Assembly: GCA_014526335.1 (NCBI GenBank)
Contig: JACTAT010000319.1
Span: 1 to 64,000 of the forward strand
Length of the DNA stretch: 64,000 nt
Origin: Chrysaora quinquecirrha
Taxonomy: Eukaryota > Cnidaria > Scyphozoa > Semaeostomeae > Pelagiidae
Direction of reading: 5' to 3'
Shown here: positions 34,787 through 46,884 of the stretch, piece by piece
Numbering within the stretch: position 1 is the first letter of the stretch
Layout of the letters: the number at the start of each line of letters is the position of its first letter
Notes under the pieces: generated by a model
What the model saw: only the letters and a program-made list of their open reading frames with translations
The model's database searches: none
What the model was told of the DNA's origin: nothing
Position numbers and translations under genes: made by a program

Positions 34787-36497
34787 TTGAAAAAAATACA
34801 TTACAGTATTCGGATGTAAATTTTATGCATGCATGCCGCTAAGATAACGAAGTAGAAGAAATACTAACCTTTTAAATAGCAACATCGAAACTCAGGTCAG
34901 AGTTGGTTTTCATCGTCATTCCACTATTCCCTTCCATCCTTCTAGTAGTGGCGGAAATCATAACTAAGCCCCCCCCCCGAAATTTTCTGATTTTTTTGTA
35001 AATTTTGCGATTCATATTTATTCATATTTAATTATTTTATTATTTTAACACGAAAAACCTTTCAGCTGAAATGATTATAATACAATAATAACAAAAAAAA
35101 TATTCATAAGGATTCCTAATTTGCATTCATTTAAGAATTCATTTACAGCAATTGTCGGAAATTTAGTCCTCTTGGGCCCATGAGTCGAAATGCTGAATTT
35201 CCACCAATGTGTGCTTCACATTGCACGCTTTCTTGGGGGATCTATTAACTCCCATTTTTCTGAACACAGCAACGAATATATGTCCGTGTCCTCGTCATGC
35301 TCTCTTTTTGTGTTGCCATCGTCCCTGACCAGCAGCAAAGACCGACCTCTTGTTGAGTGGATAATTTTACTGGGTAAATCTTAATAAACGCATTAGTAGC
35401 CTAGTCTTGTTATTTGCTTTTAAGTTTCTAAGATTAAAGATGTTGTAAATATTCATTTATCAGGCTTTGTAGTGGAGAGATTCGATTCTTGCTTGATTTA
35501 TCTTTTGATTTGTTTTCCAACATTACTAAAATTCAGGCGAATTTAACGAAGCCTAGAATGCGGGGATGTGGTTGCCCTCTAAGCCACGAAAAAGCGCACA
35601 AATTTTGCGGAATCTCAGCTTCCAAAATTACACAATTAATTCGCGTGCAATATGTTGGAAGCATAAGCAAGAGATATCTAGTTATGGTCTGGGGGGCGGA
35701 TACTCCCTCCCTCGGTAGGCTGGCTGAAGAGTCATGGAGAATACCCGGGGGGTACGGGGGGTACTTCCATTGTTAATTATACTAGACGTCCCGCCCAAAT
35801 GGGTAACTTTTTCAGAGCCAATTTCCCTACATATGGGTTGGTTTTCCGTAAAAATTCTTTAATATGGCTAGTAAAATATATAAAAACATTTAGACATGCA
35901 TTGTCTTGGAAAGCCTGATAAAAAGTGCGCTTTAGTTTTCTGCGCAAAGGTCTTTTCGCCGCATTTAGAGTTGCCTCAGACGTTAAATTGGGTTAAAATA
36001 TTTGAGGCATTGGTACAAATGGGTGAACAATTTCGTTGTTCTTTCTATACATTGGTACCACGAGTAACAGAATTCATCGGTAGACATGGGTGGTTTTGGA
36101 AAACTGGGCGGCACGTCTAGTCTCTTGAACAATGAAGCACCCCCCGGGGGGAGAATAGCGATTGGTGTAATGGTCACGACCGTAAGATGCGGCGCCTCAG
36201 CCATATTGTCCTGACATCGTGGATGCAAATAGGGAGCATCGTTCTCAGCACCGGGTCATTGCATAACTGCCTGGTTTTTTTAGATGATGTTATAAATGTA
36301 ATGAATCCACAATAATAAAAAGATCCCCGGAATCCGAAAATCCTGACCTTACCCAGTACCCGAAAACCGAACGAGGTAATGAACTTTCTATTTTTTTAAA
36401 GTTAGCCTCGATACAGATATTTTTCATTACGTCATAAGCGTGCACAAATCTACCACGTTCTAATGCTGCTGACCAAAGTCAACTGGTCTTTGCAACA
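34787..36497. other. Intergenic region between channel gene and DDX1
   Basis: The channel 3' flank (to about 34865) is shared with the duplicate at 47486-47635. An AATAAA-containing stretch near 35382 could be a poly(A) signal. About 35740-36150 is a MITE with CCCGGGGGG ends and internal GACGTCCCGCCC / GGGCGGCACGTC. Nothing else recognised. Confidence 0.6.
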
Positions 36498-36516
36498 TGG
36501 CGGGACATTTTTCTGG
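36498..36516 (+). CDS. DDX1: Tentative first coding exon of DDX1
   Basis: CAACATGGCG is a good Kozak context. The exon reads MAGHFS and ends CTG|GTAAAG in phase 1, like vertebrate DDX1 (MAAFSE with an early intron). About 70 bp upstream there is a TTACGTCA, CRE-like, which would suit a housekeeping promoter. Only 19 nt of coding sequence support this, and the expected next exon was not found in 36517-37833. Confidence 0.4.
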
Positions 36517-39500
36517 TAAAGCTTTTTCTACAATATTATGATCAGTATTTTTTATCTTATTATCACAAATTTAATAACCAGAGCTACATAGATATCTATA
36601 GAGTTTATCGCTTACAACTAAACATAGAAATGGATTGACAAATAAAAAGGGAGGCAATTTTTTCTGTGCAGGCCAAGGAAAAAAGCCAGGAAAGGCCTTC
36701 CTTCCTCCATCCTATCCAGTTTTGACATACGTTCCGCTTACTTAACTAGGCTATTTGCTGGCTGGGGCTAAACAGATATTCGCATGTAAGATATACGTTT
36801 TCAACCAGATCTCAGGTGTGCAAGTACCATGAATCTGCAGTCTGGCCTCAGCGGAGTCTATGTCCATGTATCATTCCTGGTTGGAAAACATGCTTTCACT
36901 GAAAGCATGTTTTCACAAAATTTTGCGACTAGCATCCTCAAAAGTGAAGTCTCGCACATGTTACAAAAGGTTGCCATTCTTGGCGGCTTTTCACTGGCAC
37001 CTCAAGCACAAGTTTTTGAGGTTTCTCGCAGCTCACAATTTTCACTTGCTCGCACTGACGTGTCGTGTCCGCAAAAATGAGCATGTTTTCCAACCTGGGT
37101 ATCATTGTATCCATTCACAGTACCCCCATCTGGCAGTGTCCCATCTGGATTTCGTGGCAGACACCTGAAAACAGTGCACTTGGCACTCAGACATTAATCA
37201 CAGCACACCGGTACACGTTTTTTATAAGAAACCTAGCTAAAGCCTCACTAGTCAAAGTTTCTTAAATTTTCTATTGTTTTAAGAAACAAAAGAACAAAAG
37301 AATCTACTGTAATTTGCTCGAAATCTTACTAGTGAGTTTCTTATAAAGCAGTTTCTTATAAAAATAACGTGTATGTATAACATGTCTTTACCCTAATCTA
37401 AATCATCGTCATTAGCACCATCATCATCATTGTCATCATTATCATCATCTTTGTCATCATTCTAATTCTTGTCATTATCATTATTATCATCATCACCACC
37501 ATCGTTGTCATCAATAATCATCATCATTATTATCATCTTCAATCATCAATCATCATCAAACAACATCAATAATCATCATCACCATCATCATCATCATCAA
37601 TCATCATCATCAATCATAATCATCATTGCCATCATCATCACCATCACCACCATCATCATCATCATCATCATCATCACCATTGTCATCATCAATCTTACCT
37701 AATATCAAAACCCTCATCATTACCAATCATCCCTATAATCATCATTAATATCATCATGAAGCCAACACTGCTACAGTTTACATATACATCACATAAATTG
37801 CTTCCTACCTATTCTGTTTTACATTTCCTATAGGCTTTCTGCCTTCCCATTATTCAAATTGCCCATGAAACGCTGAGAGATGCAAAGCAAGGAAAGAGGG
37901 CTGCTTCAGGACCAAGTAGTAGCAAAGGTACGTAAAAGAACGTTTTTTGGGTATCACAGCTCTGTTGTTTATTTTTAAATATCAAAGTTTTAAGTATCAT
38001 CGTAGAGCAACTGCTCGATCAATGCTGGAAAATATTCGAACTGAAGCATGACATACAGTTCGGTCCATGCATTTACTATGGTCCGTGCAAGAAGCTGCGG
38101 TTCGAATATTTCCAGGAAATCTTTCTGAAAGACAGACCCAGCAGTATATCAAAGCTAACCCTCAAAGCTTTACAATGGATTCAAAAACATTGTTTACTGC
38201 AGACAGGTAACATTATTGTATGACTTTTTTCCAGAATCAAAATGGGTTATGAATGTAAACGACAGAGAGGCTTCATTTGGTAAGACACATCTCTTTTCAA
38301 ATCCAATTTATTGCTTTTATTTTCTCTCCGATCGCGGAATCATTTTGTGAACGTACTGACGTATTTCACTTTCCTATCCAGCTTCACTTTTTCTTACTGG
38401 TGCATTTACCCAGGTCATCTTCATCTGGGTTTAAATTCAGCCTTAGTCAATCTTTTTAGCTTACTCTGATAAGTGATCTGGCAAAAAAGGCTATCAAGTA
38501 TGTCCCATTTTTATCGCTATTTCACTTTTAATTGTAATAATTCTTGTTTCTTTTAGCAATTGACGAGACTGGGACATTGTGTCAATCAAGAGAACACACG
38601 AAATGGCAAGGTGCTAGAGCAAATCTTGGTGTTATGAAAGGTTTGTAATCATTTTTTATTTCTAACTATTTAGCTCGTCTCTGGCTCGGTTTAGATCACG
38701 TGTAAACGCTTTGGGTCGGATCCAAACTAGTGCGTAGACAAAACGTGACTAACAACGAATGAATATAGCCTACAAGAACACATCATTTTGCAAATATTTT
38801 GCTTCAGCCCCCCACAGTATTCTACTGTTAACAGGGTCTGAGAGACATCGAAGGTCGTAATAATTGCTGTTTTTACTTGGTCGCCCTTTAAAGATCGTTT
38901 TTTCCTAAGAATTCTGGAAACAGAATTGGATTCAAATAACAATAGTTCTATCTGTGATTTTGTGGCAATTTGTATCCTTCAAATATTATATCTAAGAAAA
39001 AGATCAAATATAGTCTTCTGCGAGATTTTTACCCTTGCTGAGATCTGATGGAAACCAGGATTGATGGTTAGAAAAAGGATACTTTGCATTTTTTTGATAT
39101 GGTTAATGGTTTCTTGTAGGAAGATGGTATTACGAAGCGACAGTAACAGATGAAGGATTATGCAGAGTTGGTTACTCAACAGCGAAGGCCACTTATGACG
39201 TAGGTATGTATAAAAGCAAAGGCTAATCGTCAGGATTTGAAACAAAACGATGAAGCTGTGTAAGATAGCTGCTGAGTTTGTTTATATAAGTTTTTAATTC
39301 AGTATTTTGGTTTTTTAGGAACCGATAGAGAGAGTTTTGGATTCGGAGGTACAGGGAAAAAATCTACTGCAAGGCAATTCGATACATATGGAGAGGTTAG
39401 TGTTTATTTTTAAACTGTTATACTGTGATTAATCGAAGACATTGTGCATCGCCACAGTGTTATTCAAAGTCCTAACCAATATGAAAGTCAAGACACAGCG

Positions 39501-42500
39501 ATAGTTGTCTGGTATATTGTAACTGGGGCTTAAATGTCTAAACTTTTGTCTGCAACATCAATTGGTGAAGATGGACAGTGTCGATAACAAATAGAAATTT
39601 ATACGTCTAGCTTTATACGTTGTAGTTTTATTGAGCCGTGACGAACTGGCAGTAGCGAAATGTACAACTATATGTCAGTCATAGAATAATTTTCTAGTGA
39701 AATGTACATCTAACCTCAAGTCATGTATTGATGATTCTCGTGAAATGGACACCACATTTCTTTTTGGGAATTTCATCGCCTTGCCTCTCCGATGCCTGGT
39801 CTTCAAATACGTCGCATCTCAGCAATAGGTTAATGGTACGGCAGCAAAACATTGTCGTCCACTGGAAATATAGATATCAAAGACACAATGACGGAAAACT
39901 CAGCGACAGTGTAAGCTGGTGGCAATTGAAACATCATTTTCAGCTTCAGCTAGCAGACAAATTCCAAAACTTCAGGGACCTTTTGGGAACCAGGCCTGAT
40001 TAATGTGTGCTTCCAGAATTCGATATTTTGCTTTGAGAATTCGATATTTGATTACTCTACTTTTGTTTGTAGCCATTTGGGATCAATGACACTATTGGTT
40101 GTTTTATCGATTTAGAGAACTATACGATCATGTACAGCAAAAACGGTATGTTTACAGTTGTTTCCTTTTCAATTCCCTAAAAATAAACCAGACTGTACGA
40201 TAGAATGTCCAGCTTATTAGTGTCGGCTATGTGTCCTGCAAAATTTGCATCATAGAACAGATGTTATGAATTGCAGTGATGTCAGAAAGCTTTTTAAGTC
40301 AAGTACCTGCCGAACGATGCAACATTAATAGACCTTTCCAAAGAGGTCTAGGTCGGCGCGACATTTTTCTGGAAAATGGTAGACATGTTGAATAAGGGAA
40401 TCCCCTCCACGTGCAAAGACCAGAATTGCAATCGTTTCAGGAGAGATATTGCAGCAAATTTCGCTTAGAATTCAAGTTTGATGGGAGTTACTGTAAAGTG
40501 AAAGAAAAGATTCTAGTCCTGGTTTATCTGCTCAAGGGGGTATTTAATCAAGAAATTTCCTTTTTACTTGCATTTTTTTTCCTGACTTTCTACAGATTTT
40601 TTTTTTACATATGCCGTCACAGATTCCTTTTCTCCCTTTATTCTTCCATTATTCATGAATTAGAAGTAAATTATGCTTTACTACCTCTCCAAAAGCGACC
40701 GCAGTCAAGGTTGCTGAACGCGAAGAGGATTCTCTTTTATTACACAAGATATCTACCGTTTTCCAGAAAAATGTTGCTTCCGATCCAGACCTCTTTCAAA
40801 AGGTCGATTGCAGCATTTGTTGCATAGAGTTGTAAGGTTGAATTCTGATTGGTGGCCAATCGACGCAACATCTTTTGTGCGGGTCTGATAGACACTTTCA
40901 ATGAATTTCTTTACATGTTTACAACTGAATGTGTAATACTTTCCTTTCAGGAATGGGTCTAGGAAGAGCTTTTGATATTCCTAGAAATCTGCATGGGAGT
41001 GCGTTTTTTCCATCCGTTACTCTCAAGGTAACTAGGCTTCTAAAAATTGCCTTTGAGTTTCAAATTTTCCATTGAATCTTACTTGTTTTCATAGACTTAG
41101 CATTAAGGGCATCAAAGGTTAAATTTCAGTAACTTCATTTCAGGAAAAGGGCTATAATTTTCAGAGAAATCGATCTATTTTACGAATTTTTGCTATTGCT
41201 TTTCAGAACGCAGAATTGAAATTCAACTTTGGTCACCAAGCCTTTAAAAATGAGCCTGCGGTAAGTATCTGATCAATAATAACATTTGCTCTTCTTTTTT
41301 GTGGATCTGTCTTATGACAGGACTTTAGACAAAACTTCTTTGTACTTAAGACGTACTTAAGGCAGTGAAGTTTATAATTACCTTTCTTATTTTGTAAGGG
41401 AGGATACAAAGCTATTTGCAAAGCACCTGAAGATATAGTCGAGAAATCTGAGAGCGGTGAAAATTTCATAATATTACTTGAATTGTTTTTAAAAGCTCAT
41501 CTTAAACATAAGATCTACAATTGCTACAACTAAAATACAGTACATTGAAACTGTTTTTATCATACAGACAGAAATTGCACTGACACTGCATTATTCGGCA
41601 TAATTGATCATGCATACATTCACTATTAGATTTAAGATTCCTTTTGTTTGAGCTAGAAGGACTATCTAGATTACCTGCGTCTTGGATGAACGAGATCTTA
41701 ATTTCAGTTTTTTTGTCGTTCAAGAATGACAGATGATCAAAGAAAACTTTTTCATCTTTTCTCTGTTTTTATCCTTAGCTGCTGCAGCTCCAGTGAAATT
41801 CACGAATATCTGCTCGCCATCTTGTGTTATCATGGAGGTTTGTGCATCTTCTTTTTTCTGAAAATCACTTCTGTTAGGCCGTGGTCAAATGGTCAAGCAA
41901 TATTGGTCAGACATTTGAGATTTGCTTCACAAGGAAGGTTTTGCCGTTGAGCCACGCCGCAAAACATTGCTTGTAATGCCGAATTGTTTTTCAAAATTTC
42001 AATGTGTTTGAATAACTTCGAAAACTTTTTATGCTTTTCACAAGCAAAAGTGGTTGAAAGCCTTAAAATGTTTGACGAACTACGTAACCAAACAATCAAA
42101 CATTTTGTTTGACAAGCCAATTAAAAAATTTCGACTAACTTTGTTTGATCGTTTGGCCAGGCCCTTTTCCTTAGTCATTTTCTCTCTTATTGTAGTTTCA
42201 TAAACCTTACTGCTTGTTTGTATTACATAACTAATTTTCTGGTAGTTAATCGCAGCATAGATATTAAAGTAAACTAAAGTTCCTTTTTCTTTCTAGCCTT
42301 CTCGTGAATTAGCCATCCAAGTGAGTCTTTTAAGAATTTTATATCTACTTGTGTTAGAGTTAAAACAAAACACTCTAGAAACCTCGTTTATACCTGACGA
42401 AAAATAACAGATCAGTTTCAGTCCTTTTTGTTGGTTGCGATTTTCGCTTGCATTTAAACTAGCAAAATGAAGCCTTCCGGCTCGGGAGGGGGCTACCTTG

Positions 42501-45500
42501 ATCTTCCTCCGATTTGGATCTTTCCGCCCGTGCTTTTAAGAGGCCCCAAAAAGAGAGCACGTAATTTCTTGTTTTTTTACTGTAATCATTTTCTTGGGTT
42601 TTTATTTTTTTATTTTATTTTCAACAAATCTTCTAGACAAATGAAAACATCAAATTATTCAAAAAGTATATTCCTGATCCAAAGCCAAGGTACGTCGAAA
42701 ATAAACAACCAAGAAGTTTTTTCTCTTACGAATTCATTTGTAGCTTTAATGTCTACCAAACCAGTGATATAAAGTTTTGCTACGTTCTCATTATTGAAGC
42801 TGCATAGCACTTGTTGTAATCTTTCCAAAAACTTTGCCTTATTATAAAAGATATTGATTTAAATTTTTTGAATTTTGACAGTTGCTCTGTGCTGGTTGGT
42901 GGTGCAGATTCAAGAGAAATGATTAGGGACTTAGAAAATGGGGTAAGGATTTTTATAAGCCATTTATTACAACTAATTTACTATCCTTTAAATCAGCAAA
43001 ATGATTTGATTTGCTGTTGGTACACAAGAATATAGAGCTGATATAACTCTCATATGATTAGTTCATTTTTCTCTAAAATATCAAAGCTTGAGCAAAAAGC
43101 CTTTCTCCTCATTGTTGTTGGATTCCGTGGCTCTCAAAAGATTCAGGTCTAAGTAAACAAACATTACTGAGGTGCAAATCTTTGATTAAAATGATACAAT
43201 ATGGATCCCTTTGGTCAATGCTCTAAGTCAATTGCGTGGGACTAGATGCTTTCTTTTCGAGACGGTTCCAAGGGTATCTGCGTTTACCTACTGTAAACGC
43301 AGCCGTTTGTTTTTGTTAAGCTCTGATTGTTAGGGACAAGGACAATGTTGAGACTACTGCTTTCTTGCTTTTTCAAAGTTACTTGAAATATACTAAAATT
43401 TTTCACATTTTTCAAGGTTGATATTGTGACTGGAACACCTGGTAAACTCATCGATTTTGTATCAACAGGAAAACTCAAACTTGATCAAGTAAGTGATTTC
43501 TGATTAACTACTCGATTGATTGATTCAATGGCTGATTGAATTTGATTTTTTAATCACTCGATCAGCTAATTCATTAATTAGTTGTTCTGATTGAGCGATT
43601 GAGTAGAAGTTTCTTTTCTATTATCTTATTAATTTGATGAGTGTGTGATTCATTTGTTCATCGATTGCTGGATCAGTTGATTTATTTATTAGTCCGGTGT
43701 ACCGGCCTGCCGGCTGTGTACCGGTCAGTACTCGCGACAATGTACCAGTATATGTTGGCTTTGATTTTTCAAGTGTACCATGTACCAGGTTGCGTTTGTA
43801 CCGTACCGGGTCGATTTTTAGCGTGCCGTCTCCTGATATTTTTCTCAAATTTTCTTATTATTTATTTATTTATTATATATTTATCTATATATTTTCTATT
43901 TATTTATTATATATTTATTTTTATATTTTCTATTTATTTATTATTTATTTATTTATTATAATTTATTTATATATTTTCTATTTATTTATCATTTATTTAT
44001 TTATTATATATTTATTTATATTTTTTCTATTTATTTATCATTTATTTTTTTATTATATATTTATTTATATTTTTTCTATTTATTTATTATTTATTTATTT
44101 ATTATATATTTATTTATATATTTTCTGATTTATTGATAATATTTCACGAATCAGAAAAACAACTTTGTTGAAAAATTAAGAAAATTTGAGAAAATAATTA
44201 GGAGACACACTGGTTTCGATCCAGGGACCTTTCGATCTGCGGTCGAATGCTCTACCACTGAGCTATATCCCCATGCCATTTAAGGCGTAAAAAATTCCTT
44301 AAAAGGTGGCAGTAAAACTGGCAGTAAAAGTGGCAGTAAAAGTGGCAGTAAAAGTGACAGTAAAAGTGACAGGAAAAGTGGCAGTAAAACTGGCAGTAAA
44401 AGTTGTTACGGCCAGTAAAACAGGCAGTAAATTACGGTTTACACGTTTTTTATAAGAAACCGGTTTATAAGAAACCTAGAACTAGACACCCAAAAAGTTA
44501 AGAAACTGTAGAAATTTTTGCGTCCGTTCTCCAACATACTGATTCACATTTGTGGAGGTAGTAATTAGTTCTCAAGCATTTCCATGCTATTTCTCGCACC
44601 AGAGTAGCTAATTTCGTGCAATTTCTCGCATCTGTAAGCAATTCTGTATCCAACAGAAGGTTTTTTGTCGTTTTTACTGCAATTTATTTCAATTAATTAA
44701 GAAACTGTTAAGAAACTTTTAGAACTAAAATTGGGCCAAAAATTAAGAAACTTTTAGAACTAGGTCACATTTCCCGAGCTAGGTTTCTTATGACATTTCT
44801 CGGTCAAAAAAGCGTGCTAATTTCAACAGGAATCTACAGCTTAAATTTCTCAATATTTGCTCCCTAATGCAGCTCCTCTTTAAAAGTACTTTGGCATTTG
44901 CCCCCTAGCGAAGCCTCTAGCCCCCTCCTCTTCTAATGATTCGAACCCTTTTTCTAAAGCAACTAGTTGTCATGCTACTACCCAAAAACAAAGTAAAATG
45001 GTTGTCATTGTATAAAATGAGGTATCTAGTTAAATATTATCGTTTTTATTCGAAAACTCTACCAAGAACCTAGATCCGAGAACCTACGGTCTGCTGCCAA
45101 GAATAAGATTTTTTTCATAAGAACCGAAAGAGGCAGGTTTCGCAATTTTTTAGACCGGTTTCTATTGTATTTTGCGCTCTTACCAATTCGCTTTGAAAAT
45201 ATCCTATCGAGCTGTTTACAAATTTTGTACCATTTTAGGATGGTCTATTAGCTCAAAACCAACGAGACACTATAGAACAAATGTATAGGAAATGTCCGAA
45301 GTTTTCACCAGATGGAAAAAGACTTCAGGTTGGTTTTATTTTTGTTCTGAAACATTTTACTTCGAAATGCGAACTTATAATAATGACTGTGATAACTATA
45401 ATAATGACTAATAATAGCTATACGCTACTCAGGGGTAATCCTCCACACTACCACACTACCTCGTGGAGTGAGTGGCCAAGCTTCTCAGCCAGTTCTCGTT

Positions 45501-46853
45501 AGACAGCTTAAGTTAAGCTTGCTCGTGTGAGGTCAGCATCTTGATGGGTGACTTTCCAGATGGATGACTAAACAACTCACTCTGCGGTCCTTTGGAAGGA
45601 CGTTAAACTAGGGGTCCCATGCTTGGATGAGGCATGCATAGTAGGCCAAAATTAGCTGGAAAAGCTAGAAATTACAGCCTACTCAAAATGAAGTAACAAC
45701 AACAACATACTGAACATCTCCCACACTACTGATGATACCTCCCCAAAAGCATCTTAGTACCCCTCCAAACTACTCATGATATGTTTTATTATTTTCAGAT
45801 GATTGTATGCTCTGCAACACTCCACAATTTTGACGTGAAAAAACTTGCTGTAAGTCTGTTATTAAATTTTGTTACTCATTTGACTTGTGGAACTTTAGAT
45901 CTTTCAGGCGGGGTCAGAAAATTTTTATCCTGCTTGCAAACTTCACTAGGAAATGACTTTACTTTTGCCTTTCCTACTTATTCTGCATACAGGCTTGATA
46001 ATGTAGCGATCTTTCTTTCGGGCTTCAAAGAGCAACGCTTATGTTTGGGTATCCTTTGTTCGGCGATTAAACTTGGTGGGTTTATCGATTTTAAAAGCCA
46101 ATCCTTTATTTGCAGGAAAAGCTGATGCATTTTCCAACCTGGATTGATTTGAAAGGACAAGACTCTGTTCCTGACACTGTTCACCATGTTGTAAGCATAG
46201 TCAATAGAATAAACACTGAATTGTGCTGCTGCTGATTTTTTTACCCCTGCTTCTTTTCTCTCACTTGCTGTTGCTGTTATTAGTATTATAATATCATCTC
46301 TGTTGCCTCTGTGGCTTTTGGCTTTTTTTAAAAATCCTGCGTGTTTATTCTATTGACTATGCTGTAAGTCAGCTTTTACTTAACTGCAGAACCTAAGCTT
46401 ACTTAACTTATATCAAGTAAGCTGCACAGTTGTTTTTCAGTCGCTCTTAGCTAGTTCATGTCAGCCAGTAATTTGATGATTACCATATTTCCTCGAATAA
46501 GTGCCCTCCCTCGAATAAGTTGCCCCTTTGCATTTCGCTGCCCATCAGGTTGGTCCCAGACATTTAATTGCTAGTGTTTGTCCAAGCTCTTGATGGGAGG
46601 AATCAAGAGACACCTTTTTGCTAGTTGCTACAAACTTGCTTTTCTTCAGAACGTTAGTTTATTGATAAATTTTCAAACATTGCTCCTCTCTTAGACAGGT
46701 TTTGAAATAAGCGCCCGGACGCTTAATTGAGGAAGTACGGTATTGTATTCTTTACTTTTGTGACGTTATCTCTTGCTTTTACTTATCTTCCAGGTCTGCA
46801 GAGTTGACCCTGCAAAAGATATTAGTTGGAAAAATCTCAGACAACGAGTCCAG
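36498..46853 (+). CDS. DDX1: DDX1 ATP-dependent RNA helicase, incomplete as assembled
   Basis: DDX1 is a DEAD-box helicase with a SPRY domain inserted in its first RecA lobe; it works in RNA processing, tRNA ligation and DNA-damage response. Exons seen: 36498-36516 (tentative start), 37834-37927, 38235-38279, 38557-38640, 39120-39203, 39319-39395, 40073-40145, 40951-41027, 41207-41260, 41399-41456, 41779-41837, 42297-42320, 42637-42689, 42882-42942, 43417-43488, 45239-45328, 45799-45849, 46116-46190, 46794-46853. All are in frame, about 400 residues against about 740 in vertebrates. I could not find exons for the Q motif and GSGKT, the short exon ending VLDEA, or anything after RQRVQ (motifs IV-VI). 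The locus may be broken, or the assembly may be at fault. Confidence 0.85.
36878..37380. repeat. Two MITE-like palindromes in DDX1 intron 1
   Basis: About 36878-37100: GGTTGGAAAACATGCTTTC facing AGCATGTTTTCCAACC, plus a tight hairpin CATGCTTTCACTGAAAGCATG-like near 36888. About 37210-37378: ACACGTTTTTTATAAGAAAC facing GTTTCTTATAAAAATAACGT. Confidence 0.7.
37385..37760 (+). repeat. (ATC)n simple-sequence array, DDX1 intron 1
   Basis: Imperfect CAT/ATC trinucleotides over about 375 bp. Confidence 0.95.
37834..41260 (+). CDS. DDX1: DDX1 exons encoding the segment after motif I and the SPRY domain
   Basis: Exon 37834 begins [16 protein letters not shown], which directly follows the GSGKTG of motif I in known DDX1. 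The next eight exons hold [80 protein letters not shown]: a full SPRY domain in the DDX1 order. Phases are 1,1,1,1,0,1,0,0 and every border has GT/AG. Confidence 0.93.
40329..40804. repeat. MITE, second copy of the AGACCTTT family
   Basis: Left TAGACCTTTCCAAAGAGGTC, right GACCTCTTTCAAAAGGTC, with internal TTTTTCTGGAAAATGGTAG / CTACCGTTTTCCAGAAAAA in inverse orientation. In a DDX1 intron. Confidence 0.75.
41399..43488 (+). CDS. DDX1: DDX1 exons with motifs Ia, GG and Ib
   Basis: Exons 41399-41456, 41779-41837, 42297-42320 (24 nt, PSRELAIQ = motif Ia), 42637-42689, 42882-42942 (VLVGGAD = GG motif) and 43417-43488 ([20 protein letters not shown] = motif Ib, TPGK where most have TPGR). The last ends LKLDQ, where known DDX1 continues VRFxVLDEAD. 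The following intron is full of repeats and I find no DEAD exon in it. Confidence 0.92.
41877..42166. repeat. MITE, CAAACATTG family, DDX1 intron
   Basis: Left AGGCCGTGGTCAAATGGTCA, right TTTGATCGTTTGGCCAGGCC, about 290 bp. Confidence 0.7.
43850..44135 (+). repeat. (TTTA)n/(TATTTA)n array in DDX1 intron
   Basis: About 285 bp of TATTTATTTATTATATATTT units just after the TPGK exon. Slippage makes this a weak spot for assembly. Confidence 0.95.
44200..44272 (-). tRNA. tRNA-Cys(GCA)-like sequence, possibly a pseudogene
   Basis: Reads GGGGATATAGCTCAGTGG at its 5' end (A box TAGCTCAGTGG), anticodon arm TCGAC-CGCAG-ATCGA with anticodon GCA, and a T arm CTGG/CCAG. The acceptor stem pairs with G-U wobbles. 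Odd points: C where the universal U33 should be (CCGCAGA loop) and ATCGAAA for the TTCGANN T loop. These make a decayed or SINE-captured copy as likely as a working tRNA. It lies in the DDX1 intron where the DEAD exon should be. Confidence 0.5.
44310..44830. repeat. GGCAGTAAAAGT minisatellite and TTATAAGAAAC MITE
   Basis: About 44310-44430 has 12-bp units GGCAGTAAAAGT. About 44440-44815 begins TACACGTTTTTTATAAGAAAC and has inverted TTTCTTATGACATTTCTCGG, with many AAGAAACTTTTAGAACTA words; related to 37210-37378. Confidence 0.65.
45239..46853 (+). CDS. DDX1: DDX1 exons after the DEAD box, including SAT motif III; last part seen
   Basis: Exon 45239-45328 starts [10 protein letters not shown], with the Asp that should be the last residue of DEAD, and ends SPDGKRLQ. 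Exons 45799-45849 ([17 protein letters not shown], motif III), 46116-46190 ([18 protein letters not shown]) and 46794-46853 ([20 protein letters not shown]) follow known DDX1. The sequence then passes within about 35 bp into a copy of the channel gene's 3' end. Confidence 0.92.
45430..45680 (+). repeat. SINE-like element with 5S-rRNA-like segment
   Basis: Contains CTTGCTCGTGTGAGGTCAGC followed by ATCTTGATGGGTGACTTTCC, which resembles the 5S rRNA internal region (TACTTGGATGGGAGACC), then the phrase CCTTTGGAAGGACGTTAAAC. The family is unnamed by me; call by resemblance only. Confidence 0.35.
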
Positions 46854-46884
46854 GTAAACAAACTTTCCAAAAACGTCTACTTGG

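Noticed and set aside
36829..37265. Three overlapping open frames in DDX1 intron 1 as possible missing DDX1 exons
   Set aside because: None contains Q-motif or GSGKT-like residues; they lie in a palindromic MITE.
37469..37702. His/Ile/Ser-rich frame in DDX1 intron 1
   Set aside because: ATC-repeat array.
43641..44128. Tyr/Ile/Leu/Phe-rich frames
   Set aside because: Due to the TTTA/TATTTA array.
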